Assembly: GCF_006385705.1 (NCBI RefSeq)
Contig: NZ_VFRQ01000001.1
Coordinates: 434,001-498,000, forward strand
Direction: 5' to 3'
DNA length: 64,000 bases
Source: Pontibacter mangrovi
GTDB lineage: Bacteria > Bacteroidota > Bacteroidia > Cytophagales > Hymenobacteraceae
The notes beneath the pieces are model-generated. The model ran no database searches, was not told the origin of the DNA, and worked only from the letters and a program-made list of their open reading frames with translations. The translations under genes and the position numbers were made by a program. Every line of letters begins with the position of its first letter. Positions within the stretch are counted from its first letter, which is position 1. Positions 9,424 through 19,295 of the stretch are shown one piece after another.

Positions 9424-9461
9424 AGAATCAGGATTTACAGGATTAGCGGATGAGTAGGATT
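9424..9461 (+). repeat. Short CAGGATT-type intergenic repeat
   Basis: Quasi-repeats of (A)CAGGATT/TAGGATT follow each other (TCAGGATTT, ACAGGATTA, GTAGGATTG). Sequences of this AATCAGGATTTACAGGATT type recur between genes in many Bacteroidota genomes; that statement is from memory of the group. No coding potential. Confidence 0.5.
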
Positions 9462-9491
9462 GGCTTGCTGTGCCGTGTCCAACCACCCCTG

Positions 9492-9560
9492 CCCCTCCTT
9501 GTCCAAGGAGGGGAATTTTCCGCAGGTGTAATCATCCCCCTGCCCCCTTCGAAGGGGGAC
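9492..9560. repeat. Two REP-like hairpins flanking repeat copy A
   Basis: CCCCTCCTTG-TC-CAAGGAGGGG (9492-9513) is a perfect 10-bp hairpin, and 9543-9558 is a perfect 16-bp palindrome CCCCCTTCGAAGGGGG. A related CTTCGAAG-containing segment lies beside the third repeat copy at about 61252-61265, so these belong to the same modular repeat family. Confidence 0.7.
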
Positions 9561-9573
9561 TGTGCGCAAAGCC

Positions 9574-9852
9574 GTGGCTATCTTTTCTGATCCCAGCCTT
9601 TGGGTGGGGGTAGGGGCCCTCGACAAGAGCGCCTTCTAGATTTCCGGTGCCGCAGGCATTGCGACGCAGGAGCAAAGGAAATGTAGACAGCGCGATGCCC
9701 TTCATCGAGGGCCCCTACCCCCAAGGCGAGGCCTCCCGGCCTGGAGGGAACCAAAGCCAGAGATAAAACTATAGGTATACAAGACTGCGGATCAGCAGCA
9801 GCTAGTAAGGATAGCTTGATCAAGCTGTAAAAAGCAGCAGCTATGAAAGTAT
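9574..9852 (+). repeat. Interspersed palindromic repeat, copy A
   Basis: About 280 bp. The left end begins with GTGGCTAT. A perfect 18-bp outer stem is formed by 9606-9623 and 9705-9722 (GGGGGTAGGGGCCCTCGA and its complement). Inside it, GCGCCTTCTAGATTTCC and GGAAATGTAGACAGCGC form a second, imperfect stem. The right tail (about 9757-9852) contains AGCTAGTAAGGATAGCTTG and ends in an AAGTATA word. Two further copies exist at 26364 (same strand) and 60963 (opposite strand). Open frames through it are by-products of the repeat. With the hairpins and promoter, it accounts for the 573 bp between pdhB and the DUF2279 gene. Confidence 0.85.
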
Positions 9853-9910
9853 AGTCAACCCCCTAAGCCTCCACTACCAGCTAACACTAACCACATAAAC
9901 TGAATATCCC

Positions 9911-9918
9911 TATCTTTG
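9911..9918 (+). promoter_or_regulatory. -7 element immediately before the DUF2279 gene
   Basis: TATCTTTG (TAnnTTTG) ends 5 nt before the ATG at 9924. A transcript started at the usual distance would begin at or next to the start codon. Confidence 0.6.
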
Positions 9919-9923
9919 CCACA

Positions 9924-10820
9924 ATGCGCCAGCGACTCATACTATACCTCCTGCTCCTGCTTTGCCTGCCAAAGCTAAGTATGGCACAGGCAGCAACCGA
10001 TACCACAGCAGTGAATAAGAAACGGCTGCTGGTTTTGGGCTCCACTTTTGCCGTGGGTTATACTTCCCTGCTGGTCTCGCTCAACCATGCCTGGTATTCG
10101 GAGGAGGAGCGAACCGACTTCCATTGGTTTAACGATAATAAAGAGTGGCGACAGGTAGATAAGGTGGGGCATTTCTGGGGAGCATTTCATCAGAGCCGAG
10201 CAGGCATAGACATGCTGCGCTGGGCAGGCGTGCCGGAGAAAAAAGCCATACTTTACGGCGGGCTCACAGGAATCCTTCTGCAAACGCCCATTGAAATCTT
10301 TGACGGGTACCAATCCGACTATGGCGCCTCTGCCGGCGATATAGTGGCCAATACGGTGGGCGCTGCTAATTTGGTGGCACAGGAGCTGGCCTGGCAGGAA
10401 GTACGCATCATGCCGAAGTACTCTTTCCATACTACCCGCTATGCCGATAGGCGTCCTAATGTGCTAGGTAGTAACCTGGGAGAACAGGCGCTGAAAGATT
10501 ATAACGGACAAACCTATTGGCTGTCGGTGGATGTGGGGGCTTTTCTGAAGGAGGAAAGCAAATACCCGAAGTGGCTGAACATTGCCGTGGGTTATGGAGC
10601 CCAGCAAATGGTGTACAACGACCCGGAGGCCAACGCAGCCGCAGGTTTGGATGCTTACCGCCAGTTCTACCTCAGCCCCGACCTAAACCTGATGCATTTC
10701 AAAGGCCGCAGCAAAGTATGGAATACCGCCCTCTACGTGCTCAGCATCATCAAAGTGCCAGCACCAGCCTTAGAATACAACCGAAAGAACGGCCTGAAGC
10801 TGCACCCGCTATACTTTTAA
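9924..10820 (+). CDS. DUF2279 family periplasmic protein
   Basis: A 298-aa exported protein of unknown function. It has a signal peptide (MRQRLILYLLLLLCLPKLSMAQ). The DUF2279 core follows: a membrane-like segment with GSTFAVGYTSLLVSLNHAWY, a DKVGHFWGAFHQSR stretch with conserved Asp, Lys and His, then GLTGILLQTPIEIFDGYQSDYGAS and SAGDIVANTVGA, which recall the YfiM-type predicted lipoproteins. The C-terminal 120 residues look like outer-membrane beta strands, ending in Phe. It stands alone with its own promoter. A role at the cell envelope is inferred only from export. Confidence 0.75.
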   Translation: MRQRLILYLLLLLCLPKLSMAQAATDTTAVNKKRLLVLGSTFAVGYTSLLVSLNHAWYSEEERTDFHWFNDNKEWRQVDKVGHFWGAFHQSRAGIDMLRWAGVPEKKAILYGGLTGILLQTPIEIFDGYQSDYGASAGDIVANTVGAANLVAQELAWQEVRIMPKYSFHTTRYADRRPNVLGSNLGEQALKDYNGQTYWLSVDVGAFLKEESKYPKWLNIAVGYGAQQMVYNDPEANAAAGLDAYRQFYLSPDLNLMHFKGRSKVWNTALYVLSIIKVPAPALEYNRKNGLKLHPLYF

Positions 10821-10875
10821 TCCTCCCTTCCACCAGGCTCTTCCCCTTCCTACCGCCAGTGTCTGCCACAATTCG

Positions 10876-10883
10876 TATCTTTG
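10876..10883 (+). promoter_or_regulatory. -7 element for the Smr-domain gene
   Basis: TATCTTTG matches TAnnTTTG; the leader to the ATG at 10962 would be roughly 70 nt. Confidence 0.6.
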
Positions 10884-10961
10884 TTTAAATAAGGTTGATC
10901 CGCAAGTATGCACAGGCATCCGGAGCGCGATCAACGAACAACTATAATCTAACAACGAAAG

Positions 10962-11915
10962 ATGAACGTAGGAGACCGCGTGCGCCTGATGTCTGGCCGT
11001 GAGGAAGGCATCATAACGCGCATTTTAGATAATAACTTGGTAGAGGTAGCCATAGACAATGATTTTACCATACCGGTTGCCAAGCGCGAGGTGGTAGTGA
11101 TTGCTGCCGAGGAACAGAAATACATGCGCCAGGAGGAGACAACCCTACAGCCAAGCAAGCGCAAAGAACCGGTTGCCCCCGTACTGGCCGCACAGGGGGT
11201 ATACCTGGCGCTGGTGCATCAGTCAGAGGAGCTGCTGGCAGTGACCATGATCAATAACTCAGACTACGATGTGCTGTTTACCAGCGGTGAGGAGCGCGAG
11301 AAAAACTACCGTGGCCTGCAAAACGACAAACTGGCGCCCAAAGCTACCCGCGTTATCACGCACTACCACCTGAAGGAATTTGAGAAGTGGCCAAACCTGC
11401 TTATCCAGTTCATCCAGCATCGCAACGGCAGCCCAACCCTATTTGAGCCGGTGGTAAAGCGCGTGCAGTTTAAAGCCAGTTCTTTCTACAAGAGCAAGCG
11501 CACAGCACCCGTTCTCAACAAAGAGGCTTACCTGTTCCAGCTCGACCAGAAACCTGTTTCTGTTAACCCGGACAAGATAAAAGAGCAACTGGCGGAGGCC
11601 GTGGAGAAAAGCGAGAACTATAAGCTCACAGCGCCCGAGCACGAGGTAGACCTGCACATCGAGAAGCTGGTGGACGATCACAGCGGCATGAGCAACAGCG
11701 CCATCATCAAAACTCAGCTGGAGCGTTTCCAGGATGCGCTGGATAGGGCCATGGCTACCAATATGCACGAGATCGTCTTCATCCACGGCGCAGGAAACGG
11801 CGTACTGCGTAAGGAGCTGCAGAAAATCCTGAGCCGCACCCCCGGCATCAAGTACTTCGAAGACGCGCGCAAAGAAAAATTCGGCTACGGCGCCACCCTG
11901 GTGAGACTGAAGTAG
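10962..11915 (+). CDS. DUF2027 and Smr domain protein
   Basis: Cytoplasmic 317-aa protein. Residues 1-50 form a small KOW-like barrel (MNVGDRVRLMSGREEGIITRI); the middle is the DUF2027 beta domain with ALVHQSEELLAVTMINNSDYDV. The C terminus is a Smr (small MutS-related) domain with EVDLHIEKL, the IVFIHGAGNGVLRKEL loop and GYGATLVRLK. Smr domains bind branched or structured nucleic acids and several are nucleases; the H-G-x-G-x-G-like loop is present here (HGAGNG). The real substrate is unknown. The gene directly precedes the RNase P RNA but is separated from it by an inverted repeat. Confidence 0.85.
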   Translation: MNVGDRVRLMSGREEGIITRILDNNLVEVAIDNDFTIPVAKREVVVIAAEEQKYMRQEETTLQPSKRKEPVAPVLAAQGVYLALVHQSEELLAVTMINNSDYDVLFTSGEEREKNYRGLQNDKLAPKATRVITHYHLKEFEKWPNLLIQFIQHRNGSPTLFEPVVKRVQFKASSFYKSKRTAPVLNKEAYLFQLDQKPVSVNPDKIKEQLAEAVEKSENYKLTAPEHEVDLHIEKLVDDHSGMSNSAIIKTQLERFQDALDRAMATNMHEIVFIHGAGNGVLRKELQKILSRTPGIKYFEDARKEKFGYGATLVRLK

Positions 11916-11987
11916 TTCTGAATTCCGAGTTACTAGTTATGAGTTAGACTAAAATTAACTCGAAATCCGGAACCCGGAACTCAGAAC
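11914..11987. repeat. Inverted repeat downstream of the Smr-domain gene
   Basis: GTTCTGAATTCCG at the left pairs with CGGAACTCAGAAC (11975-11987) with one mismatch, and the middle holds further partly paired GAGTTA/TAACTC segments. It overlaps the stop codon and may act as a terminator, although no T run follows. Similar low-complexity inverted elements lie at 41076, 52197 and 53203. Confidence 0.5.
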
Positions 11988-12018
11988 TATACTCGAACCT
12001 CCGGTTCGGGATTTGTGT

Positions 12019-12026
12019 TATCTTTG
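12019..12026 (+). promoter_or_regulatory. -7 element of the RNase P RNA gene
   Basis: TATCTTTG matches TAnnTTTG and lies about 7 nt before the predicted 5' end of the RNA. Confidence 0.7.
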
Positions 12027-12032
12027 CACACA

Positions 12033-12436
12033 GCAAAGTATCAACGGTGAGCCGTCTTATCGCTGCCCCTTCGGGGGGAGAGGAAAGTCCGGGCAACACA
12101 GAGCATCCTACTTCCTAACGGGAAGGGTCTGTTTTGGAGACGAAACAGATACAGCCAGTGCCACAGAAAATTACCGCCAGCCTTGTGCTGGTAAGGGTGA
12201 AAAGGTGCGGTAAGAGCGCACCAGCGGCTGGGTGACCAGTCCGGCTGGGTAAACCTTAGGAGTTGAAAGACCAAATAGGCTGACAGCGCCTCGCTTCGGC
12301 GGGGCTAAGGGCTGCTCGTCCGATGTCAGTGGGTAGGTCGATGGAGCCTGTGCGTGAGTGCAGGCCTAGATAAATGATAAGACGTTGGGTGCAAACTCAG
12401 CGACAGAACCCGGCTTACAGGCTTACCGTTGATGTT
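12033..12436 (+). ncRNA. rnpB: RNase P RNA (bacterial type A)
   Basis: Catalytic RNA that removes the 5' leader of pre-tRNAs. The ends pair (ATCAACGGTGAGC near 12039 with GCTTACCGTTGAT near 12421), forming helix P1. The conserved core elements are all visible: GAGGAAAGTCCGGGC at about 12081-12095 (P4 5' strand region), AGGGTGAAAAGGTGCGGTAAGAGCGCACC at about 12193-12221, and ACAGAACCCGGCTTACAG at about 12404-12421. Total length is near 400 nt, normal for type A. The exact ends are estimates. A short T-rich stretch follows. Confidence 0.95.
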
Positions 12437-12460
12437 TTGTTTTATACTTCCGAATTCCCT

Positions 12461-12604
12461 GGCGCAAGCGTCCGCTTGTGCTACATTTGATCCCACAAAA
12501 ACACCTGCCGTTTCTATCGGTGTAACAGCACAAACAAGTAGAGCCTTTTAAGACCTTAGCGCAGTAACAGTTGTAAAGTTGCGGCACAAGCGGACGCTTT
12601 CGCC
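12461..12604. repeat. 144-bp element bounded by 22-bp inverted repeats
   Basis: GGCGCAAGCGTCCGCTTGTGC at the left is the near-perfect complement of GGCACAAGCGGACGCTTTCGCC at the right (12583-12604). Each arm itself can fold (AAGCG-TC-CGCTT). The 100-bp interior has no long open frame. The shape recalls a miniature inverted-repeat element, but no target duplication is obvious. It fills the space between rnpB and ligA. Confidence 0.6.
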
Positions 12605-12608
12605 TTAA

Positions 12609-14723
<2,115 letters not shown>

Positions 14724-14724
14724 A

Positions 14725-14760
14725 AAAGGGGCGGTACTGCAAACAGGTACCGCCCTTTCA
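14725..14760 (+). terminator. Rho-independent terminator after ligA
   Basis: AAAGGGGCGGTAC pairs with GTACCGCCCTTT around a short loop, then T-rich sequence. It starts 2 nt after the stop. Confidence 0.85.
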
Positions 14761-15044
14761 CTTTAACAAACAACAAACAATCAGGAAGTCTTCTTTCAAG
14801 CTACATTAGCATAGCTGCAATGCCTATCACAAAAGAGCAAACTTTATGACTTCTAAAAAACTATACTATACAAACGCCTGAAAACCATAGACCAAGTATA
14901 AAATAAGCAGGCATCTTGTTTGATCGCAACAATCAGATATTTAGTAGCAGTAATGGCCGGGTTTGTATAGAGTTGGACAGTTGATGGAAACAAATTCCAT
15001 ACTTTGCTTATCTTTATCTATAAAAATCTACAGCCTAACATCAC
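14761..15044. other. AT-rich spacer before the LytS-type kinase
   Basis: No convincing gene. It holds two AAGTATA-type words and, near the right end, TATCTTTA and TACTTTGC sequences resembling -7 promoter elements about 30-45 nt before the kinase start. Confidence 0.5.
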
Positions 15045-16112
15045 TTGGATACCACATTGCCTAAAGTCAACTTAGTGTTACCGCAGGGAGCTGTCAAAAG
15101 GCGCTATACCATTGCCTTGCACGTAGCGGCCTGGGTGCTGTTTGGCGCCTGGGTATTCTACTTTCTGTATGGCAACAGCACCCTCACGTTTAGCAGGGTA
15201 ATGGATGTGCTGGTCGGCCTGCTGATCAACGTCTTTATCTTTTACTTCAACTGGTATGTGCTGATATCCAGGTTCCTGGCGCGCAACCGCATCTTCTTAT
15301 ACATAGCAGCAGTGCTGGCCACCCTTGTGGCAGTCGCCCTGCTGCGGGCACCGCTGGACTTCTACCTGTTCCATGACTTTAACCGCGATATGACGCAGGT
15401 ATACACCGGCGAACGCATCTTGCAGTATATCATGGGCGGCCTTGTGCTGACGTTTATCTCCTCTGCGCTGAAAGTAACGGGCAACTACATCCGCAACGAG
15501 CGGCGCAACAAAGAGCTGGAGACGCAGAAACTAACGGCAGAGCTGGCCTTCCTGAAATCGCAGGTGAACCCGCATTTTCTGTTCAACACCCTCAACAACA
15601 TTTACTCGCTGGCCTACAAACAGCACCCCGAAACGCCGGACGCCATTATGAAGCTTTCGCTGCTGATGCGCTATATGCTGTATGAGAGCAACGACACGCT
15701 GGTGAGCCTGGAGAAGGAGGTTGACCATATCCATAATTTTATAGCACTGCAGAAGCTGCGCCTGAGAGAGCAGACAAGTATAAAATTCAATATAGACGGA
15801 GACTTGCGGGGCAAGCAGATTGCGCCTATGCTGCTGATGACGCTGGTGGAAAACGCATTTAAGCACGGGCTTGTCAGCAAAAACGAGATAGGTATTATAC
15901 TTAACCTGAAGGTGCAGGATGATGCCCTGGTCTTCAGCACCATAAACAACTCCAGCCCGCATAAGAAGCGCGAGTTTGGTGGCATTGGCCTGGAGAACCT
16001 GAAGCGCCGCCTGAACCTGCTTTACGATAAGCGCCACGCGCTGACATTAGAAGAAAAAGACGGCACATTTTACGCCACCTTAAAACTATACTTCAAGCCA
16101 TTAAACAAATAA
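15045..16112 (+). CDS. LytS/YehU-type sensor histidine kinase
   Basis: Membrane sensor kinase of the His_kinase (PF06580) family, 355 aa. Four transmembrane segments lie at about residues 22-42, 54-76, 82-102 and 126-148, with short loops and no large sensor domain. A linker helix leads to the phospho-acceptor box KSQVNPHFLFNTLNNI (His177), followed by the ATPase region with MTLVENAFKHG and GGIGLENLKRRL. The start appears to be TTG at 15045. A LytTR response regulator begins 4 nt after the stop, so the pair forms one two-component system. The stimulus is unknown. Confidence 0.92.
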   Translation: MDTTLPKVNLVLPQGAVKRRYTIALHVAAWVLFGAWVFYFLYGNSTLTFSRVMDVLVGLLINVFIFYFNWYVLISRFLARNRIFLYIAAVLATLVAVALLRAPLDFYLFHDFNRDMTQVYTGERILQYIMGGLVLTFISSALKVTGNYIRNERRNKELETQKLTAELAFLKSQVNPHFLFNTLNNIYSLAYKQHPETPDAIMKLSLLMRYMLYESNDTLVSLEKEVDHIHNFIALQKLRLREQTSIKFNIDGDLRGKQIAPMLLMTLVENAFKHGLVSKNEIGIILNLKVQDDALVFSTINNSSPHKKREFGGIGLENLKRRLNLLYDKRHALTLEEKDGTFYATLKLYFKPLNK

Positions 16113-16116
16113 AACT

Positions 16117-16854
16117 ATGACGATCCGCTGCCTTGCCGTTGACGATGAACCCCTGGCCCTTGACATCATTGAGAGCTACATCAGTAAGTTACCCTTCCTG
16201 AAATTGGTAAAGACCTGCTCCAGCGCCACCGAGGCCATGCAGGTGCTGCAGGAAGAGCAGGTAGACCTGATGTTCCTGGATATCGAAATGCCGGAGCTAA
16301 CGGGTATACAGTTTCTCAACATCCTCAAGCACCAGCCGCTGATCATCTTCACAACGGCCTACCCCGACTATGCCTTGGAAGGCTTTAACCAGGATGCCGT
16401 GGATTACCTTCTCAAGCCTATCCCCTTCGACAGGTTCCTGAAGGCCGTGACAAAGGCACAGGAGCGGCTGCAGCGTACTGGCAGTGCCCGTACTGCCGAA
16501 GTGGCTCCTGCCCCGCCCGCTGCCGCTCCAGAGCACGACTTCATGTTTGTGAAGGCCGACTACAAAACCATCCGGGTTGATTTTAAGGACATCCTCTGGA
16601 TAGAGGGCCTGAAAGACTATATCATCATCCAGACAAAGGACCAGAAGATCATCACGCTGCTCTCCATGAACAAGATGATGGAAAAGCTGCCTTCCTCGAA
16701 ATTTCTGCGGGTGCACCGCTCCTTTATCGTGTCGCTGCAGAAAATAGACAGCATCGAAAAAAGCCGCATCCGAATCGGCAACAAAGAAATTCCGATTGGC
16801 GAAGTATACAAAGAGGCTTTCCTGAAGTGGGTGGAGGAAAACAACATCCAGTAA
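16117..16854 (+). CDS. LytTR-family response regulator
   Basis: Cytoplasmic transcription factor of 245 aa, partner of the kinase just upstream. The receiver domain has the acidic pair DDE (residues 9-11), the phosphorylation site in LMFLDIEMPELTG (Asp55), Thr in FTTAY and Lys in LLKPI. An alanine/proline-rich linker (about 130-140) joins it to a LytTR DNA-binding domain with FMFVKADYKTIRVDF, ILWIEGLKDY and FLRVHRSFIV. It should bind direct repeats at target promoters; the targets cannot be seen here. A terminator follows at 16861. Confidence 0.93.
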   Translation: MTIRCLAVDDEPLALDIIESYISKLPFLKLVKTCSSATEAMQVLQEEQVDLMFLDIEMPELTGIQFLNILKHQPLIIFTTAYPDYALEGFNQDAVDYLLKPIPFDRFLKAVTKAQERLQRTGSARTAEVAPAPPAAAPEHDFMFVKADYKTIRVDFKDILWIEGLKDYIIIQTKDQKIITLLSMNKMMEKLPSSKFLRVHRSFIVSLQKIDSIEKSRIRIGNKEIPIGEVYKEAFLKWVEENNIQ

Positions 16855-16860
16855 AAAAGC

Positions 16861-16894
16861 AAAAGGCCCTGCATAAGCATGCGGGGCCTTTTGT
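16861..16894 (+). terminator. Terminator after the two-component pair
   Basis: AAAAGGCCCTGCAT and ATGCGGGGCCTTTT form a 14-bp stem with one wobble around AAGC, with TTTTG downstream. Because both flanks are A/T rich it could also serve the convergent cold-shock gene. Confidence 0.85.
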
Positions 16895-16915
16895 TCAATA
16901 ACTCGTATCTTTATA

Positions 16916-17107
16916 CTAAGCGCGTCTAACGTTAACGGCGTTTAGTCCCTTTCTACCTTCCTGCAACTCAAAAGTTACTTCGTCATTTTCTCTGATCTCG
17001 TCTACTAATCCAGTAACGTGTACGAAATACTCCTGCTCTGAACTTTCGTCCTTAATGAAGCCAAAACCTTTTTCTCCATTAAAGAATTTTACTTTTCCTC
17101 TATTCAT
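16916..17107 (-). CDS. Cold-shock domain protein
   Basis: A 63-aa single-stranded nucleic-acid binding protein of the CspA family, acting as an RNA chaperone. It is a single five-stranded OB fold with KVKFFNGEKGFGFIKD (RNP1) and EYFVHVTGL (RNP2), then VTFELQEGRKGLNAVNV. The length matches the family. In this family expression is often controlled by a long 5' leader; here the putative -7 element (17145-17152) gives a leader of about 30-40 nt only, and a perfect inverted repeat sits just upstream. Confidence 0.95.
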   Translation of the reverse strand: MNRGKVKFFNGEKGFGFIKDESSEQEYFVHVTGLVDEIRENDEVTFELQEGRKGLNAVNVRRA

Positions 17108-17144
17108 AATCTTTTTTATTGTATCTGTAAGACGTTTGAAAGCA

Positions 17145-17152
17145 CAAAAGTG
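17145..17152 (-). promoter_or_regulatory. Putative -7 element of the cold-shock gene
   Basis: On the minus strand the sequence reads CACTTTTG, one or two mismatches from TAnnTTTG. It directly follows the inverted repeat at 17153-17177, which contains TTGA in the spacer. Confidence 0.4.
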
Positions 17153-17177
17153 TTCATAATTTTCAAGAAATTATGAA
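17153..17177. promoter_or_regulatory. Perfect 10-bp inverted repeat upstream of the cold-shock gene
   Basis: TTCATAATTT and AAATTATGAA are perfect complements separated by 5 nt (TCAAG). It abuts the putative -7 box, the position expected for an operator or a cruciform controlling cold-shock expression. Confidence 0.5.
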
Positions 17178-17327
17178 TTATTTTTTAAAGAGTTGATTAG
17201 AAGCCATTTCAGCTATATTTCAAAAGGCTATTTTGGCTCATAATGCCCAACTGGTGTCGTTAAACTTAAAACAAGGGGGTGGTAGTATAAAAGGCGGGGA
17301 TGCTGTATCTTCGTCATCAGAAATTAC

Positions 17328-18155
17328 ATGCTTATGAAAACCAAACTGCTTGTGCCGATGCTGGGCCTGCTACTGTTGACGGGCTGCAGCGAGGATGAGG
17401 AGCCGGTGGTGAAGCCGACTCCGGCGCCGCAGGACCTCTGCTACCTGGAGGAGCAGCACATAGAGACAGAGAACGGCGACAGCACGATACGCTATACATA
17501 CAACGACCAGAACCAGGTGGTGCAGACAGAGCACCTGAGGCAGGAGGATCTGCTGGCTATCCGAAGGTATACTTATACTTCAGAAGGCAAGCTGGCGGAG
17601 GAGCACGTGCTTAAGCCCGACAGCACCGAGGAGATGTTTATGGTGTATGCGTACGACTCAAAAGGGCGGCTATCCAGGTATGAAGTGAAGCAGGAGATAC
17701 CGGGCCTGGAGACGGTGCACCGGCTATCGTCTTTTAAAGCGGTATATGATAATCAAGGGCGCTTAACCTCCGCCACCGATTACCTGTTCCTCAACAACAA
17801 AGAGCGAGCTAACGGATCTGTCACCATCAGCTACCCGATAGACAAAGCGGTGGTAGCCACTGTTAAGGGCAGGCAGGGAGAAACGCTGTACAAGGCCACA
17901 ACCATAACTGATCCTGTTTCCCGCGACCCTTTGTCGGCAGTGCCGGTTTACCAACTCCGCAAACCAGGGATTGGCTACCCTAACCAGCGTTTGATGACGG
18001 AGCTGAATGCTACAAACGAGGAGGAGAACGTGCTGGAAGCCAGCTTTACCAGCGCGTATGAACTGAATGAACGGGGCTATCCTGAAACCTATACTGTTAC
18101 CTATGGCGACGGGCGCGAAGTAAAATATACTTATACCTACCGCTGTTCGGAGTAA
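17328..18155 (+). CDS. Lipoprotein with YD-like repeats
   Basis: Predicted lipoprotein of 275 aa (ATG 17328; 17334 also possible) with lipobox LLTGC near residue 20. The mature part is rich in Tyr-Thr-Tyr strands resembling YD/RHS-type repeats: IRYTYNDQNQVVQTEH, RRYTYTSEGKLAEEH, VYAYDSKGRLSRYE and AVYDNQGRLTSATDY. Such small lipoproteins are common in Bacteroidota and have no assigned function. A near-consensus promoter box TATCTTCG lies at 17306-17313. It stands alone and ends at a terminator shared with dapA. Confidence 0.75.
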   Translation: MLMKTKLLVPMLGLLLLTGCSEDEEPVVKPTPAPQDLCYLEEQHIETENGDSTIRYTYNDQNQVVQTEHLRQEDLLAIRRYTYTSEGKLAEEHVLKPDSTEEMFMVYAYDSKGRLSRYEVKQEIPGLETVHRLSSFKAVYDNQGRLTSATDYLFLNNKERANGSVTISYPIDKAVVATVKGRQGETLYKATTITDPVSRDPLSAVPVYQLRKPGIGYPNQRLMTELNATNEEENVLEASFTSAYELNERGYPETYTVTYGDGREVKYTYTYRCSE

Positions 18156-18167
18156 ATCAGAAGACAT

Positions 18168-18207
18168 AAAAAGGCCCGCACCTCTTTGCGACGTGCAGGC
18201 CTTTTTT
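18168..18207. terminator. Bidirectional terminator between the lipoprotein gene and dapA
   Basis: AAAAAGGCCCGCAC and GTGCAGGCCTTTTTT pair with one bulged mismatch. A-rich on the left and T-rich on the right, so it can end transcripts from both sides. Confidence 0.8.
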
Positions 18208-18219
18208 GAGCTATATTTT

Positions 18220-19098
18220 TTAGAGTAATTTATAGAGCCTGTCCTTTAAACCGGAAGACGCCTCTATCAAAGGCAGCCTTACATACGGCTTGCACACGCC
18301 AAAGCGCTCCAGCACCGCCTTCACGCCCACCGGGTTGCCCTCCTCATACATAAGCGGGTTGATGTCCACAAAGCTGAGCAGCGTGGCTGAGGCCTGCTTA
18401 AAGTCTCCGTCCAGTGCTTGGCGCACCATGCCTGCAAACTTGCCCGGGAAGGCATTGGCAAGCACAGAGATGCTGCCCTCTGCCCCAAACGTAACCATGG
18501 GCAGCGTCAGCAAATCGTCGCCGCTGATCAGCATGAAATCCTTTGGCTTGTGCTTGGCAATGTGCATGCACTGCTCCAGGTTACCCGAAGCTTCTTTCAC
18601 GCCAATGATGTTGTCGTGGTTGGCAAGCTTCAGGGTTGTCTCTCCTGTAACGTTGCTTCCCGTGCGGCCCGGCACGTTGTACAGTATAACGGGCACCGGC
18701 AAGGCATTGGCCACTTGCACATAATGCTGGTAAATGCCTTGCTGCGATGGCTTGTTATAGTACGGGCTCACCGAAAGTATGGCGTCTATACCCTGCAGGT
18801 CTGTTGCCGCCACGCTGTCCAGCACGTGCTGCGTGTTGTTGCCGCCAAGTCCATAAACCAGCGGTACCCGGCCGTTTACGTGCCTTTTCACCTGCTGCAG
18901 TATTTCGGCCTTTTCCGCTGCGGATGTGGTCACACTTTCCCCTGTGGTGCCGTTTATCACCAGGTAATCCACGCCCCCATCCAGCACAAAATCCAGCAGT
19001 TTTCGCAGCGCCTCGTAGTCTACGTCCAGCTCCTTTGTAAAAGGCGTTACCAGTGCCACGCCTGTTCCTCTTAATCGTTCTTGAATCATCCTCTTCAC
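18220..19098 (-). CDS. dapA: 4-hydroxy-tetrahydrodipicolinate synthase
   Basis: Condenses pyruvate with aspartate semialdehyde, the first committed step of the diaminopimelate/lysine pathway for peptidoglycan and protein. 292 aa, normal length. The TIM barrel has GTGVALVTPF, NGTTGES, the Tyr of ILYNVPGRTG (Tyr140) and the Schiff-base lysine in IGVKEASGN (Lys168). The start could be 19098 or the Met at 19089. No other dap gene is adjacent; the creatininase-family gene upstream is 197 bp away and probably separate. Confidence 0.97.
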   Translation of the reverse strand: MKRMIQERLRGTGVALVTPFTKELDVDYEALRKLLDFVLDGGVDYLVINGTTGESVTTSAAEKAEILQQVKRHVNGRVPLVYGLGGNNTQHVLDSVAATDLQGIDAILSVSPYYNKPSQQGIYQHYVQVANALPVPVILYNVPGRTGSNVTGETTLKLANHDNIIGVKEASGNLEQCMHIAKHKPKDFMLISGDDLLTLPMVTFGAEGSISVLANAFPGKFAGMVRQALDGDFKQASATLLSFVDINPLMYEEGNPVGVKAVLERFGVCKPYVRLPLIEASSGLKDRLYKLL

Positions 19099-19295
19099 TT
19101 GTGAGTGCGAAGTTCAGATTATGGTTTATTATCTGCAACTATCGCACTAGGTATATCTGCATCCCCGCAAAAGATGCGACCCTCCTGCTATTATCATACA
19201 TAACCGGGATGCTACCCATTTTACACCATTGGCTATACTTGGGTTATACGGGTTTAGGCTAAACAAAAGTAAGCCAGCGATTTAAGCATTCCTTC

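Noticed and set aside
18418..19074. A 218-codon plus-strand open frame
   Set aside because: Antisense to dapA, no recognisable domain, Cys/His-rich shadow composition.
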